From JBAOHV01 sp963714875 (GTDB taxonomy: Bacteria; Actinomycetota; Acidimicrobiia; Acidimicrobiales; Microtrichaceae): a stretch of DNA of 64,000 nt. The notes below the pieces were generated by a model, which was not told the origin of the DNA, did not search any database, and saw nothing but the letters and a program-made list of their open reading frames with translations. The DNA is taken from positions 558,001 through 622,000 of the forward strand of contig CAVQQI010000011.1 in NCBI GenBank assembly GCA_963714875.1, in the 5' to 3' direction. Shown here one piece after another: positions 39,566 through 47,527 of this stretch (position 1 is its first letter; every line of letters begins with the position of its first letter). Made by a program: the position numbers and the translations under genes.

Positions 39566-39607
39566 TCCGTGTCGAGGAAGCGCTCTAGCCAACTGAGCTA
39601 TACGCCC
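39534..39607 (-). tRNA. tRNA-Val (GAC)
   Basis: Complete cloverleaf on the minus strand: acceptor GGGCGTA/TACGCCC, D-arm GCTC/GAGC, anticodon stem CTTCC/GGAAG with loop TCGACAC, TψC stem CACGG/CCGTG with loop TTCAAGT, discriminator A. Anticodon GAC. CCA is not fully encoded (CCG follows). Base 33 is C instead of the nearly universal U. Target of the adjacent integrase. Confidence 0.93.
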
Positions 39608-39658
39608 GAGAAGCGTCGAATGTAGCAGGCGCGTGGGAGCGGCCCGGAATCACCCGGG

Positions 39659-40282
39659 TCACCTCGCCTCGGTGTCGTTCCTGGGCCCGAGCACCCCGAC
39701 CGCGATGACCACCAGCACGCCGATCGTGAGCTCGACCCAGAGGCCCAGACCCGGCCCGGTGCGCGCTGCTTCAGCACCCAACCCCCATTCCGCGATCGCA
39801 GCGAGCACCATCAGGCTGCCGGTCAACGACGCCAGGACGCGCCCCGCGGCAGCTCGGTGGCCGGCGATCAGGACACCCGAGACGGCCAACAGCACGGCGA
39901 GTGCGACGAACACCCATCCCCGACCCATCGATCCGTCGGGGCGCACCCATCCGGTCTCGACCACCGACGCGCCGAAGCGTGCTCCGAGGTCGCGCCACGG
40001 CATCAGCGAGGTGGCGCCCGCCGCGATCGCGGCGACCAGCAGCACCGAGGTGAGTGCCAGCTCACGGCGGTCCGACCGCTTCGGCGCCTCGACAGCAACA
40101 GGGGCGGTGCCGCCGAGGGGTGCGCCGGCTGCGAAGTTCAGCGCTCCCGCTGCGGGCGGGCCGGCGGGCGGCAGTCCCTGGGTCGGCACGTGGTGCACCA
40201 TCGGCTGCTGCGCGGCGACACCAGCATCGGGTGCTGCGCTGTCGGGCGCGGACCACGGCGTCGGTGTCGATGACATGGCCAT
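39659..40282 (-). CDS. Membrane protein with Pro/Ala-rich N-terminus
   Basis: 207 residues from the ATG at 40282. A disordered N-terminus (~75 residues, rich in Pro, Ala, Gly) is followed by about four hydrophobic segments (LALTSVLLVAAIAAGATSL, WVFVALAVLLAVSGVLIAG, VLASLTGSLMVLAAIAEWGL, LWVELTIGVLVVIAVGVLG). Unknown family; resembles small actinobacterial membrane proteins with a SLMPW motif after the first helix. Lies between tRNA-Val and tRNA-Cys. Confidence 0.72.
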   Translation of the reverse strand: MAMSSTPTPWSAPDSAAPDAGVAAQQPMVHHVPTQGLPPAGPPAAGALNFAAGAPLGGTAPVAVEAPKRSDRRELALTSVLLVAAIAAGATSLMPWRDLGARFGASVVETGWVRPDGSMGRGWVFVALAVLLAVSGVLIAGHRAAAGRVLASLTGSLMVLAAIAEWGLGAEAARTGPGLGLWVELTIGVLVVIAVGVLGPRNDTEAR

Positions 40283-40377
40283 CAGCTTGCCGCACGAGAC
40301 ACGACGGGGCACCACCGGGTGGCCGCCAGCTGTGACGTCGCTCTGCCAAGGGTCGCGGACACGAGCGCACCGGCGCG

Positions 40378-40414
40378 CGTGTCTCGTCGGGAACCAGGTT
40401 CCCGACGAGACACG
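40378..40414. repeat. 37-bp perfect palindrome next to tRNA-Cys
   Basis: CGTGTCTCGTCGGGAACC and its exact complement flank a single central A at 40396, giving 18-bp arms with no mismatches. It lies 8 bp downstream of the tRNA-Cys 3' end. There is no loop or T-run, so it is not a standard terminator. Confidence 0.85.
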
Positions 40415-40421
40415 CTGCTGT

Positions 40422-40495
40422 TGGAGGCGACGAGGGGAATCGAACCCCTGTGCAAGGCTTTGCAGGCCTCTGCCTCACCACTCGGCCACGTCGCC
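40422..40495 (-). tRNA. tRNA-Cys (GCA)
   Basis: Cloverleaf on the minus strand: acceptor GGCGACG/CGTCGCC, D-stem GCC/GGC, anticodon stem GAGGC/GCCTT with loop CTGCAAA giving anticodon GCA, TψC stem AGGGG/CCCCT with loop TTCGATT, discriminator T, encoded CCA (40424-40422). The only clear Cys tRNA in the window, followed by tRNA-Gly upstream on the same strand. Confidence 0.95.
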
Positions 40496-40555
40496 ACGAG
40501 ACCGTCACTGTAGCGGTCCGGGGCCGGACCCGATGCACCGGCGGCCGCAACGCCG

Positions 40556-40582
40556 ACAGCCCCGGCAGAACGCCGGGGCTGT
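40556..40582 (-). terminator. Hairpin after tRNA-Gly
   Basis: ACAGCCCCGGC and GCCGGGGCTGT form a perfect 11-bp stem with a 5-base loop just downstream of tRNA-Gly on the minus strand. It lacks a T-run but is the strongest local structure between the two tRNA genes. Confidence 0.65.
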
Positions 40583-40587
40583 GGGAC

Positions 40588-40663
40588 TGGAGCGGACGAC
40601 CGGGTTCGAACCGGCGACCTCAACCTTGGCAAGGTTGCGCTCTACCAACTGAGCTACGTCCGC
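40588..40663 (-). tRNA. tRNA-Gly (GCC)
   Basis: Cloverleaf on the minus strand: acceptor GCGGACG/CGTCCGC, D-arm GCTC/GAGC, anticodon stem CAACC/GGTTG with loop TTGCCAA (anticodon GCC), TψC stem GCCGG/CCGGT with loop TTCGAAC, discriminator T, encoded CCA (40590-40588). Confidence 0.95.
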
Positions 40664-40729
40664 AAGGACGGGTCATCGTAGCAGGGGCACCCTGCAAGGC
40701 AAGTTGAGCACGGGTTCCCGAAGGGGCCC

Positions 40730-42028
40730 CTAGAACGCCGTGCCGGACCCCTGCACGGCCCCGCCGGGGTCCCGGATCGCCTCCGCCAGATCGATCGCCA
40801 GTTCGACCTCGGTGATGCCGTCGACCATCGACAGGCGCTCGTCGTCCGCGAAACTGAGCGCTGCGACATGACGGTCGTGACGCCCCCGCACCTGCAACGA
40901 TCGATCGATGCGGTACACATCGACGATCGGTTCCCAGCGCCGGTCGTTGACCACCAGCACTCGCTCGCGTGTGGCGACGACCGCTGCCGGTCGACCCAGC
41001 ATCTGACCGGTGACCACACCCACGACCTGCTCACCCGGCTCGAGCAGCGCACCGCACACCGCCAGCGGCACCCGAGCCCGTTCCTGGTCGTCGTCACGCA
41101 GCCTCGAGATCGCCACATCGAACCCGTGCTGATCAGCGGCCACCGCCATGATCGGGTCGCTCTGCGACCGGAAGGACTCCTGCGGAGCGGCGAAGGGTCC
41201 GGCTGCGGTGCGGGGTGCGGCTCCGGTGCGGGGTGCGGCCTCGGGCGCAGGTTCGGACGGAGTCGTCACCCTCCGGACCGTGTCGTCGGGCACGTCCTCC
41301 CACTCGGTCCACGGGTCGACCGGACCGCCGAACGGGCTGGCCCCTCGGTGCGACCCGTTGAGAGGCGCTCCCGCCCCAGCGCCGGCGCTGCTCGTGCGAG
41401 ACGGGCCCGGGTTGCCGACGCCGTTGGCCGTGACGTGACCACCCGAGCCGTTGGAGAACACCGAACTGGCCTGGTCGGGTGCTGTCCAGTCGTCATCTGC
41501 CAGCTCGCCGTAGAACTCGTCGCCGTCGTCCTCGTCGATGACGTCGCCGACCCGCTCCACCGGCTCGGCGCTGAACACCCCACCGGCGCCGGGGGCGCCG
41601 GCTGCTGTCGGTGGAACGTCGACGCGGGGCCATCCGTTCGTCGGGGCTCCGACACCGAACCCCGAATACGGCGGCGCACCGGATGTCGGCCCGGCAGGTT
41701 CAGTCGGTTCAGCAGACCCCATGCTGAACCACGCCCGGTCGTCATCGTCGGTCGTGGGCCCGGCTGCGGGGTCGGCTCGGGTCGGACCGTTGGCCACATA
41801 GGGCGGCGGCACGGGGGCACCACCGTCTCCGGCACCCGGCCCATGGGTGTCGACGTCCAGGTCGTCGATGATCACCTCGTCGGCCATCTCGGGATTCGCT
41901 GCGGTGCTCCACATCGACTCCGGGCCTCGAGGCGCATGGTTCGGGACCACCTCGGCGTTGTCGGCTGCCTCCATCGAGAACAGCGACGTCACGTGATGGC
42001 GATGCTCCGCATACGTCTCGTCGGCCAC
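40730..42028 (-). CDS. Acidic disordered protein with a C-terminal PH-like domain
   Basis: 432 residues. The first ~310 are low-complexity, rich in Asp, Glu, Pro and Gly, with no fold visible. The last ~120 (LLEPGEQVVGVVTGQMLGRP, AVVATRERVLVVNDRRWEPI, then a helix IAEVELAIDLAEAI-like) resemble a bacterial PH-like (bPH_2/YokE type) domain. I recognise no catalytic motif. On the same strand as and 44 bp downstream of DUF4202. Possibly membrane- or protein-binding; function unknown. Confidence 0.75.
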   Translation of the reverse strand: MADETYAEHRHHVTSLFSMEAADNAEVVPNHAPRGPESMWSTAANPEMADEVIIDDLDVDTHGPGAGDGGAPVPPPYVANGPTRADPAAGPTTDDDDRAWFSMGSAEPTEPAGPTSGAPPYSGFGVGAPTNGWPRVDVPPTAAGAPGAGGVFSAEPVERVGDVIDEDDGDEFYGELADDDWTAPDQASSVFSNGSGGHVTANGVGNPGPSRTSSAGAGAGAPLNGSHRGASPFGGPVDPWTEWEDVPDDTVRRVTTPSEPAPEAAPRTGAAPRTAAGPFAAPQESFRSQSDPIMAVAADQHGFDVAISRLRDDDQERARVPLAVCGALLEPGEQVVGVVTGQMLGRPAAVVATRERVLVVNDRRWEPIVDVYRIDRSLQVRGRHDRHVAALSFADDERLSMVDGITEVELAIDLAEAIRDPGGAVQGSGTAF

Positions 42029-42072
42029 GGAGGTCCTTCCGTCGGTGGCTCGGGCCCCTACAGCGTACGGGA

Positions 42073-42735
42073 TCAGGAGCCCGACCGGTCTCCGTCGGCC
42101 GCGGCCTCGACCGCCGTGGCCAGCAGGTGCGCACCGTGCTCGTCGAGCGGCAGCGACCCAGCAGCGGCCAACCCCGCTGCGCTCATCTTCGGGATGGTAC
42201 GCGCCAGCACGTCGACCATCCGCTCATCTCCCAGCTGGCCGGCGACCTGCTCCAGCTGGGTCGACAGGAAGACCAGGCAGACGGCGTCCTCGTGGGTCTG
42301 CACCACGGGGTCGGTCCCGAGACCCTCCTTGCGGATGATCACGCCGACCCGATCGGCCTGATCCGGACCGAAACCCTGGTCGAGGAGCAGCTGGGACACC
42401 TCTGCTGCGTGGGTCCTCTTCGCTGCGGCGCGCCACTGCAGGTAGCCCGCCCTTCCGTCGGGATAGTCCGACCGAGGTCGGGTCCATCGCCGGAAGTGGT
42501 GTGCTCGCGCCGCAAGATGCGCGAGCTCGCCCGCATCCGGATCCAGTCGCTGCAGCCACATCGTCATCAGGTGGCTGTGCAACAGCTCCTTCGGCCAGCT
42601 CTGATCATCGACGACGACACTGTTCGGATCCTCCGCGTTGGCCGTGTCGATCGCTGCGATCGACCGGTCGAACCGCTCCGGATCGGTCGTATCGGCCGGA
42701 CGTGGCCCGGATCCCCATCCGGTGGCCAACACCAT
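42073..42735 (-). CDS. DUF4202 family protein
   Basis: 220 residues from the ATG at 42735. The DUF4202 domain fills the protein: ERFDRSIAAIDTANAEDPN, WPKELLHSHLMTMWLQRLDP, ARAHHFRRWTRPRSDYPDGR, RKEGLGTDPVVQTHEDAVCL. The regularly placed His and Asp residues suggest an HD-like metal site. Function unknown, often found in proteobacteria and actinobacteria. The frame extends further upstream but reads over the neighbouring small membrane protein. Confidence 0.85.
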   Translation of the reverse strand: MVLATGWGSGPRPADTTDPERFDRSIAAIDTANAEDPNSVVVDDQSWPKELLHSHLMTMWLQRLDPDAGELAHLAARAHHFRRWTRPRSDYPDGRAGYLQWRAAAKRTHAAEVSQLLLDQGFGPDQADRVGVIIRKEGLGTDPVVQTHEDAVCLVFLSTQLEQVAGQLGDERMVDVLARTIPKMSAAGLAAAGSLPLDEHGAHLLATAVEAAADGDRSGS

Positions 42736-43060
42736 GGGCAACACCCCCGGCACGGGGTCCGACTCGCGAGCCGGTCCGCGCCGACACCTGGTCGTTCGCG
42801 TCATCGCCGAGCTGGTCCGCCGTGTCACCCGAGGTCGCGCCATCGGCGCCATCGGCCCGAGCAACGTCCTTCGGTCGGTCGGGCGTGGTGAGTCGCCAGA
42901 ACACCACCGTTGCCACCGCGATCACCACCGCCAGCGCCAACAGGCCGGCGATCACCAGCGACAGCTGCTGGGACGCATCGTCGCCGGCATCGGCCAGCTG
43001 GGCGATGATGCCGAGCGTCGGCGCCGCCATCTCATAGGTCACGGTCACCGCCACGCGCAC
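42605..43060 (-). CDS. Small single-pass membrane protein
   Basis: Up to 151 residues. A short N-terminus, a ~25-residue hydrophobic helix (LSLVIAGLLALAVVIAVATVVFW) and then an Asp/Ala/Arg-rich cytoplasmic tail. The last ~45 residues overlap the DUF4202 start in another frame and are probably not real; a frameshift near 42740 or an earlier natural stop is likely. Same strand as DUF4202, consistent with one operon. Confidence 0.6.
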   Translation of the reverse strand: MRVAVTVTYEMAAPTLGIIAQLADAGDDASQQLSLVIAGLLALAVVIAVATVVFWRLTTPDRPKDVARADGADGATSGDTADQLGDDANDQVSARTGSRVGPRAGGVAHGVGHRMGIRATSGRYDRSGAVRPVDRSDRHGQRGGSEQCRRR

Positions 43061-43075
43061 AGCGTAGTGCCGGGG

Positions 43076-44332
43076 TCAGCGCGCTCCGGCTGCCGCGCAC
43101 CCGAGCGCCTGCACGACGTCCGCGATCACGTCAGCGGTGTCCTCGAGGCCCACCGACATGCGAACGGTGCCCGGGGTGATTCCCGCAGCGGCCAGCTCAT
43201 CGGGCAGCAGGTTGACGTGCGTGGTCGACGCCGGATGGGTCACCAGCGTCTCGGGCCCCCCCAGCGACGTGGCCAGCTGGCAGATCCGTGTGGACTCCAC
43301 GAACCGTCGACCGGCGTCGAGCCCGCCGACCACGTCGAAGGTGAGCAGGCCACCCGACAGGCGCATCTGACGCTGCGCCAACTCGCGCTGGGGGTGCGAC
43401 GCCAGGCTCGGGTGGCGCACCTCGATCGCACGGTCGTCGGCCTCGAGCACCTCGGCCAGCGCTTCGGCCGTCGCGGTCTGCTGGCGAAGTCGCACCCCCA
43501 GGGTGCGCAGCCCGCGCAGCCCACCGACCGCATCGAACGCGCTGGCGTTCGCACCCTGGAGCACGGCGAAGCCCCACACCCAGTCCAGCAGCTCGCGGCT
43601 GCCCGCCACCGCGCCGAGCGACACGTCGTTGTGCCCTCCGATGGCCTTGGTCGCCGAATGGATCACCAGGTCCACCCCATGATCCAGGGGGCGCTGGCCG
43701 AGCGGGGTCGCGAACGTCGAGTCGACCGCTGTCATCGGGCCCTTGATCGCACCCAGCCGATCGAGGTCCACCAGGTCCAGGCGGGGGTTCGCCGGTGTCT
43801 CGGCCAACAGCAACATGGTCCTGCCCGGACGCACCGCGGCCTCCCATGCCTCGGGGTCGGCGCCGTCGACGAAGGTGACCTCGATACCGAAACGGGGGCA
43901 CACCGACTGCAACAGCGTCTGGGTGCCCGCGTAGAGCTGGTGCTGGCTGACGATGTGGTCACCCTTCGAGCACAGCCCGAGCACGACCGCCGCGATCGCT
44001 CCCATCCCCGAGCCGAACGCACGAGCCGCCTCGGCGCCCTCGAGCTCGGCGATGGCCTCCTCGAACGCGTTGACCGTGGGGTTGCCGTAGCGGCTGTAGA
44101 AGGTGGTGGCCGAGGTCGACGTCGCCAGGCGTCGGCCCTCGTCGACGGACTCCGCGACGAAGGTCGACGTCGCCCACAGCACCGGGGCGAGCGACGTGCC
44201 GTTGGCGCTGCGCCCGGTGCGGATCGCGACCGTCTCGGGAGCGAGCCTGGCCGGCGGCGCCGGATCGGTCGGGTCGGTCGGGTCGGTCGGGTCGGTCAGG
44301 TCGGTCGGACCGGTCGGGTCGGGGGTGTTCAC
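43076..44332 (-). CDS. PLP-dependent trans-sulfuration enzyme (MetB/MetZ-like)
   Basis: Cys/Met metabolism PLP enzyme of 418 residues. Visible signatures: FYSRYGNPTVNAFEEAIAEL (PLP phosphate and subunit contacts), the PLP-contacting AFGSGMGAIAA, and the Schiff-base Lys in IHSATKAIGGHND (~210). The family covers cystathionine gamma-synthase (MetB), O-acylhomoserine sulfhydrylase (MetZ) and gamma-lyases. Here it overlaps metX by GTGA, so it should use O-acetylhomoserine; MetB or sulfhydrylase cannot be separated by eye. The N-terminus has a TDPTDPTDP tract from a 9-bp tandem repeat, absent from the fold. Regulated with metX by the SAM riboswitch. Confidence 0.9.
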   Translation of the reverse strand: MNTPDPTGPTDLTDPTDPTDPTDPAPPARLAPETVAIRTGRSANGTSLAPVLWATSTFVAESVDEGRRLATSTSATTFYSRYGNPTVNAFEEAIAELEGAEAARAFGSGMGAIAAVVLGLCSKGDHIVSQHQLYAGTQTLLQSVCPRFGIEVTFVDGADPEAWEAAVRPGRTMLLLAETPANPRLDLVDLDRLGAIKGPMTAVDSTFATPLGQRPLDHGVDLVIHSATKAIGGHNDVSLGAVAGSRELLDWVWGFAVLQGANASAFDAVGGLRGLRTLGVRLRQQTATAEALAEVLEADDRAIEVRHPSLASHPQRELAQRQMRLSGGLLTFDVVGGLDAGRRFVESTRICQLATSLGGPETLVTHPASTTHVNLLPDELAAAGITPGTVRMSVGLEDTADVIADVVQALGCAAAGAR

Positions 44333-45511
44333 GAAAGCTCCTCCAGGAAGGCGGTGATCTGCGGCGCCAGCTGTGCGGTCTCGATCAGGAATCCGTCATG
44401 TCCGTGCGGCGAGTCGATGTCGACCCACGTGCTCGGCGTCCCACCTGCTCGAAGGACGTCGTGCAGACGTCGCTGCTGATCCGGCGGATAGAGCCCATCG
44501 CTGCGCACCGAAGCGACGAGCGTCGGGGCGCTCACCCGCGAGAGCGCCTGCTCGACGCCGCCACGACCGCGACCGACGTCGTGCAGGTCCATGGCACGGT
44601 TCAGTCGGATGTAGCTGTTGGCGTCGAACCGACGGGCGAGCTTCTCGCCGTGGTAGTCGAGGTAGCCCTCCACATCGAACACCGGGTCGAGCGAGAACTC
44701 GAGCGGCCCCAGCAGACCGCGGTCGAAGCGGTCGTTGAAGACCTCATCGCTGCGGTAGGTGACCTGGGCGGTCATGCGCGCCACAGCGAGCCCGGCATGG
44801 GGTCCTTCGCCGGGTGCTCGGTCGTAGTAGTCGCCGCCACAGAACGCCGGATCCGCCGCGATCGCCGAACGCCCGATGTGGCTCCAGGCGATCTGCTGCG
44901 CAGAGGCCTGGGCGGTCGAGGAGGCGAGCACCAGCGAACCGACCCGGTCGGGGTACATCACTCGCCCATTCCAGGGCCTGCATCCCACCCATCGAGCCGC
45001 CGACGATGCTGTACCAACGGTCGATGCCCAGCTCATCGGCCAACGAGGCCTGGGTCCGCACCATGTCGCGGATGGACACGACCGGGAACGTCGACCCGTA
45101 CGCGGAGCCGGTGCGTGGATCGATCGTCGACGGTCCGGTGGACCCCTGGCAGCCGCCGATGACGTTGGCGCACACGACGAAGTAGCGCTCGGTGTCCAGG
45201 CATCTGCCGGGACCGATCAACGCATCCCACCACCCCGGGGTCGGATGACCCGGACCCGCTCGACCCGCGGCATGGCTGTCCCCGGTCAGGGCGTGACACA
45301 CCAGGACGGCGTTGGCGCCGTCGCGGTCGAGCCGGCCCCACGTCTGGTAGGCGATCTGCACCTGCGGCAGCGACCCTCCGCCTTCCAGCTGGAACGCACG
45401 ACCGTGGCCGACCGTGTGGAAGCTGCGCCCGCCGATCGGGTCGCCCGGCATCCACGCGCCCGACGCCGGCACGGGCGTCCTGGGTCCTCGTGGTGCGGGT
45501 GCGGGTGTCAC
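44329..45511 (-). CDS. metX: Homoserine O-acetyltransferase (frameshifted)
   Basis: First committed step of methionine synthesis: acetylates homoserine with acetyl-CoA. Alpha/beta hydrolase fold with CHALTGDSHAAG, nucleophile elbow GGSMGGMQALEW, acid in SDGLYPPDQQ and catalytic His in DSPHGHDGFLIE. One extra base near 44962 splits the frame between ALEWA and VMYPDRVGS; removing it gives 393 residues. I start at the GTG at 45511, which keeps the conserved GAWMPGDPIGGRSF region; the upstream frame is open but reads through the riboswitch. Overlaps the downstream PLP enzyme (GTGA), so translation is probably coupled. Confidence 0.94.
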
Positions 45512-45649
45512 GTGGCGATCCTGGGGTACGTCGGTCCTGGTCGTCGGTCCGGTCGTTCGACCGAACCGCTGGCACTCACCGGGACGTGCTCGCGCACCGA
45601 CACCCTGGACCCCGAACCACGGGGCTGCCGGACACATGGTTGCTGACCA

Positions 45650-45744
45650 CGAGGGTCCGCCACATCCCCGCCGAAGCGAGAAGGCACCTTGGGTGTCCGT
45701 CCCAGGTTGCCGGACCCCGAAGGGCCACTCCTGATGAGCCCTCG
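45650..45744 (-). promoter_or_regulatory. SAM riboswitch (SAM-I/IV class) upstream of metX
   Basis: Minus strand. P1 is CGAGGG (45744-45739) with CCCTCG (45655-45650). Then come the CATCAGGAGTGG internal-loop segment, a P2 hairpin GGCCC-TTCG-GGGTCC, the conserved CCGGCAACC, a P3 TGGG/CCCA stem, AAGGTGCC, and a P4 hairpin CTCGC-TTCG-GCGGG. Order and key bases match SAM-I/IV aptamers. It begins 3 bp after the methyltransferase stop and ends 139 nt before the metX start. High SAM should turn metX and its partner off. Whether SAM-I or SAM-IV needs a covariance search. Confidence 0.85.
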
Positions 45745-45747
45745 ATC

Positions 45748-47481
45748 CTAGCGCCGCGGAATCCGCTCTGACCACCACGCGACGACCGGGTGGTCAGCAG
45801 CCAGTCCGTGGGCCTCGGTCATCACCGAGCCCAGTTCCTCCATCAACTCCCTGCGTGCGGACGACGTCATGGTGGCGACGGCCGGGGTGCCGGGGGCGTC
45901 GCTGTGCAACTCCCGGACCAGCGCAGCACCGCGGGCCCATCGCTCATCGTCCACCGGCAGCGACACCTCCAGCACGCCCGCTGCGGACCAGCGCAGCGCG
46001 GCCGCGGACCGCCCGGCCCCGAGGTGCTCACGCACCGCCTCCGCCGCGACCGGCGGCGCCACCAGCGCAGCGACCAGGTGCCACAGGTCGATCAGGTCAC
46101 CGATCGGTTCAACGCTGATGGTGGGAGTCATCGGGACGCAGTCGCCGGCCGGATCAGCGACGGCCTCGACGATCCTGGTCTGCGTGGCGACGAGGACCTT
46201 GGGGCGCAGTCGTGCAGCAGCCCACCGGGCGACCCGTGGGTGCGCGTCGGCCAGGGCTCCCATGTCCACCGTCGGCGCGGTCACCTCGGCGCCACCGATG
46301 CGGTGCGCCACGTCGCGGTGCCGCAACACCATCGGATCGATCATCCCGACCGTCACCAGCCTGGGTGAATCGAGACCGGGGAGTGCTGCGGTGTCGCCGG
46401 GAGCCGCGACGCGCATCACGGAACACAGCGCGTAGAACTCGTCGCGGAACCCCGCGGTGGCGGTCGCGACCTCGGACAGCGGCCGACCCCCGAGCGGCGG
46501 CGTGTCGGGAATCCCCCGGGCCTCCCCGAGCAGCGGCCCCCACCGCGGCGCATCGGCAGCGAGCCACGCGGTACCGCGATGCGACCCGACCCCGTCGTCC
46601 CAGGCGACGTGGACCCGATCGTGACCAGCAACGTCGCCCAGCTCTGGTTCGGTCGGTTCAGCCAGCTCGGCCGGTTCAGGAGCACCGGACGCGGCGGACG
46701 GTGCTCCGCCCCGGCGCACCACCGGCGCGCACACCTGCACGTCCGCATCGGGGAACGGAGTGCCCAGATGCGCCCACAACGCAACGATCCGACCGTCCTG
46801 GCGCAGCCGGGCGCGGACCTGCGCAGCGTCGCGCGCCGACAGCACCGACTGCGGCTGGATCATCGCGACCACACCACCGTCGGCGAGCAGCTCCATGCCG
46901 AGCAACAGGAACAGCCCCGCGTCGTCGGTGTAGGCCCCCAGGGGTCCGAAACGCTGCACGACCGCTGCTCGCCGCTCGGAGTCGCGAGCGGTGTCGAGGG
47001 ACAGTTGGCTGAGGAACGGTGGGTTGCCGATCACCAGGTCGAATCCGTCGTCGGGCCGACGGGGCCAGCGTTCGGTGGGCATCTGCAATGCGTCACCCCG
47101 GTGCACCGCGACCTCCTGTGGGTCGACCATGGCGCCGTGGTCCTGCGCCCACCGGCTCAACGCCCGTCGTGCCACCTCCACCGCGTCCGGGTCGAGCTCG
47201 AGGCCGACGAGACGGGATCGCACCACCTCGCCGGCCGGCACGCCATCGCAGTGGAGTCGATCGGCCACACTGAGCAGGAACGCTCCCCCGCCGCACGAGG
47301 GGTCACAGACGACCGCCGGCTGCTGTCCGAGGGCATCGAACGCCACCTCGATCACCGCGGCGGCGACCTCCGGCGGGGTGTAGTGCACTCCCTCGGTGCG
47401 TCGCTGACCGTCGGCCACCGACCGTTCGTGGTTGCGCACCAGCCGTCGGGCATCGCCGGAGTGCTGCGGACGGGGGGCCAT
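45748..47481 (-). CDS. N6-adenine DNA methyltransferase, orphan
   Basis: 577 residues. Class I SAM methyltransferase with motif I DPSCGGGAFLLSVADR (~62) and catalytic motif IV VIGNPPFLSQ (~150), which marks amino-methylating (N6-A) enzymes of the TaqI/Eco57I style. The C-terminal ~250 residues may be a target-recognition domain (PTISVEPIGDLIDLWHLVA). No restriction nuclease is nearby, so it is orphan or regulatory, or modifies something other than DNA. On the same strand as and directly upstream of the SAM riboswitch and metX. Confidence 0.85.
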   Translation of the reverse strand: MAPRPQHSGDARRLVRNHERSVADGQRRTEGVHYTPPEVAAAVIEVAFDALGQQPAVVCDPSCGGGAFLLSVADRLHCDGVPAGEVVRSRLVGLELDPDAVEVARRALSRWAQDHGAMVDPQEVAVHRGDALQMPTERWPRRPDDGFDLVIGNPPFLSQLSLDTARDSERRAAVVQRFGPLGAYTDDAGLFLLLGMELLADGGVVAMIQPQSVLSARDAAQVRARLRQDGRIVALWAHLGTPFPDADVQVCAPVVRRGGAPSAASGAPEPAELAEPTEPELGDVAGHDRVHVAWDDGVGSHRGTAWLAADAPRWGPLLGEARGIPDTPPLGGRPLSEVATATAGFRDEFYALCSVMRVAAPGDTAALPGLDSPRLVTVGMIDPMVLRHRDVAHRIGGAEVTAPTVDMGALADAHPRVARWAAARLRPKVLVATQTRIVEAVADPAGDCVPMTPTISVEPIGDLIDLWHLVAALVAPPVAAEAVREHLGAGRSAAALRWSAAGVLEVSLPVDDERWARGAALVRELHSDAPGTPAVATMTSSARRELMEELGSVMTEAHGLAADHPVVAWWSERIPRR

Positions 47482-47527
47482 CGCACCACTGTGCCCTAGG
47501 GTCCGCAGCGATGCGGCAGGTCCGACG

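Larger units (their letters stand above)
38186..39625 (+). pseudogene. Tyrosine recombinase/integrase, four frameshifts
   Basis: Phage-type integrase broken into three frames. Pieces read in order: N-terminal arm and SAM-like core-binding domain (MITAREIADGSKRYDARVRG, then LAPATVRRCHLLLSKLLSGA), then the catalytic domain with Arg in GGLRFGELAGLR, HDLRHTAVSTW (HxxR), AGHSS and the nucleophile in FDRYGHLFP. All active-site residues are present, but shifts occur near 38503, 38533 (each +1), 38895 and 39017 (each -1). The last frame reads antisense through tRNA-Val and stops at 39625; the true end may be earlier. Next to its target tRNA as expected. Either decayed or miscalled; the higher density of breaks than elsewhere hints at decay. 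Confidence 0.88.

Noticed and set aside
36500..39700. Prophage
   Set aside because: No capsid, terminase or tail genes; only an integrase, HTH and two cargo genes.
44266..44325. CRISPR-like or VNTR regulatory repeat in front of the PLP enzyme
   Set aside because: The 9-bp units are in frame and coding; there are no spacers.
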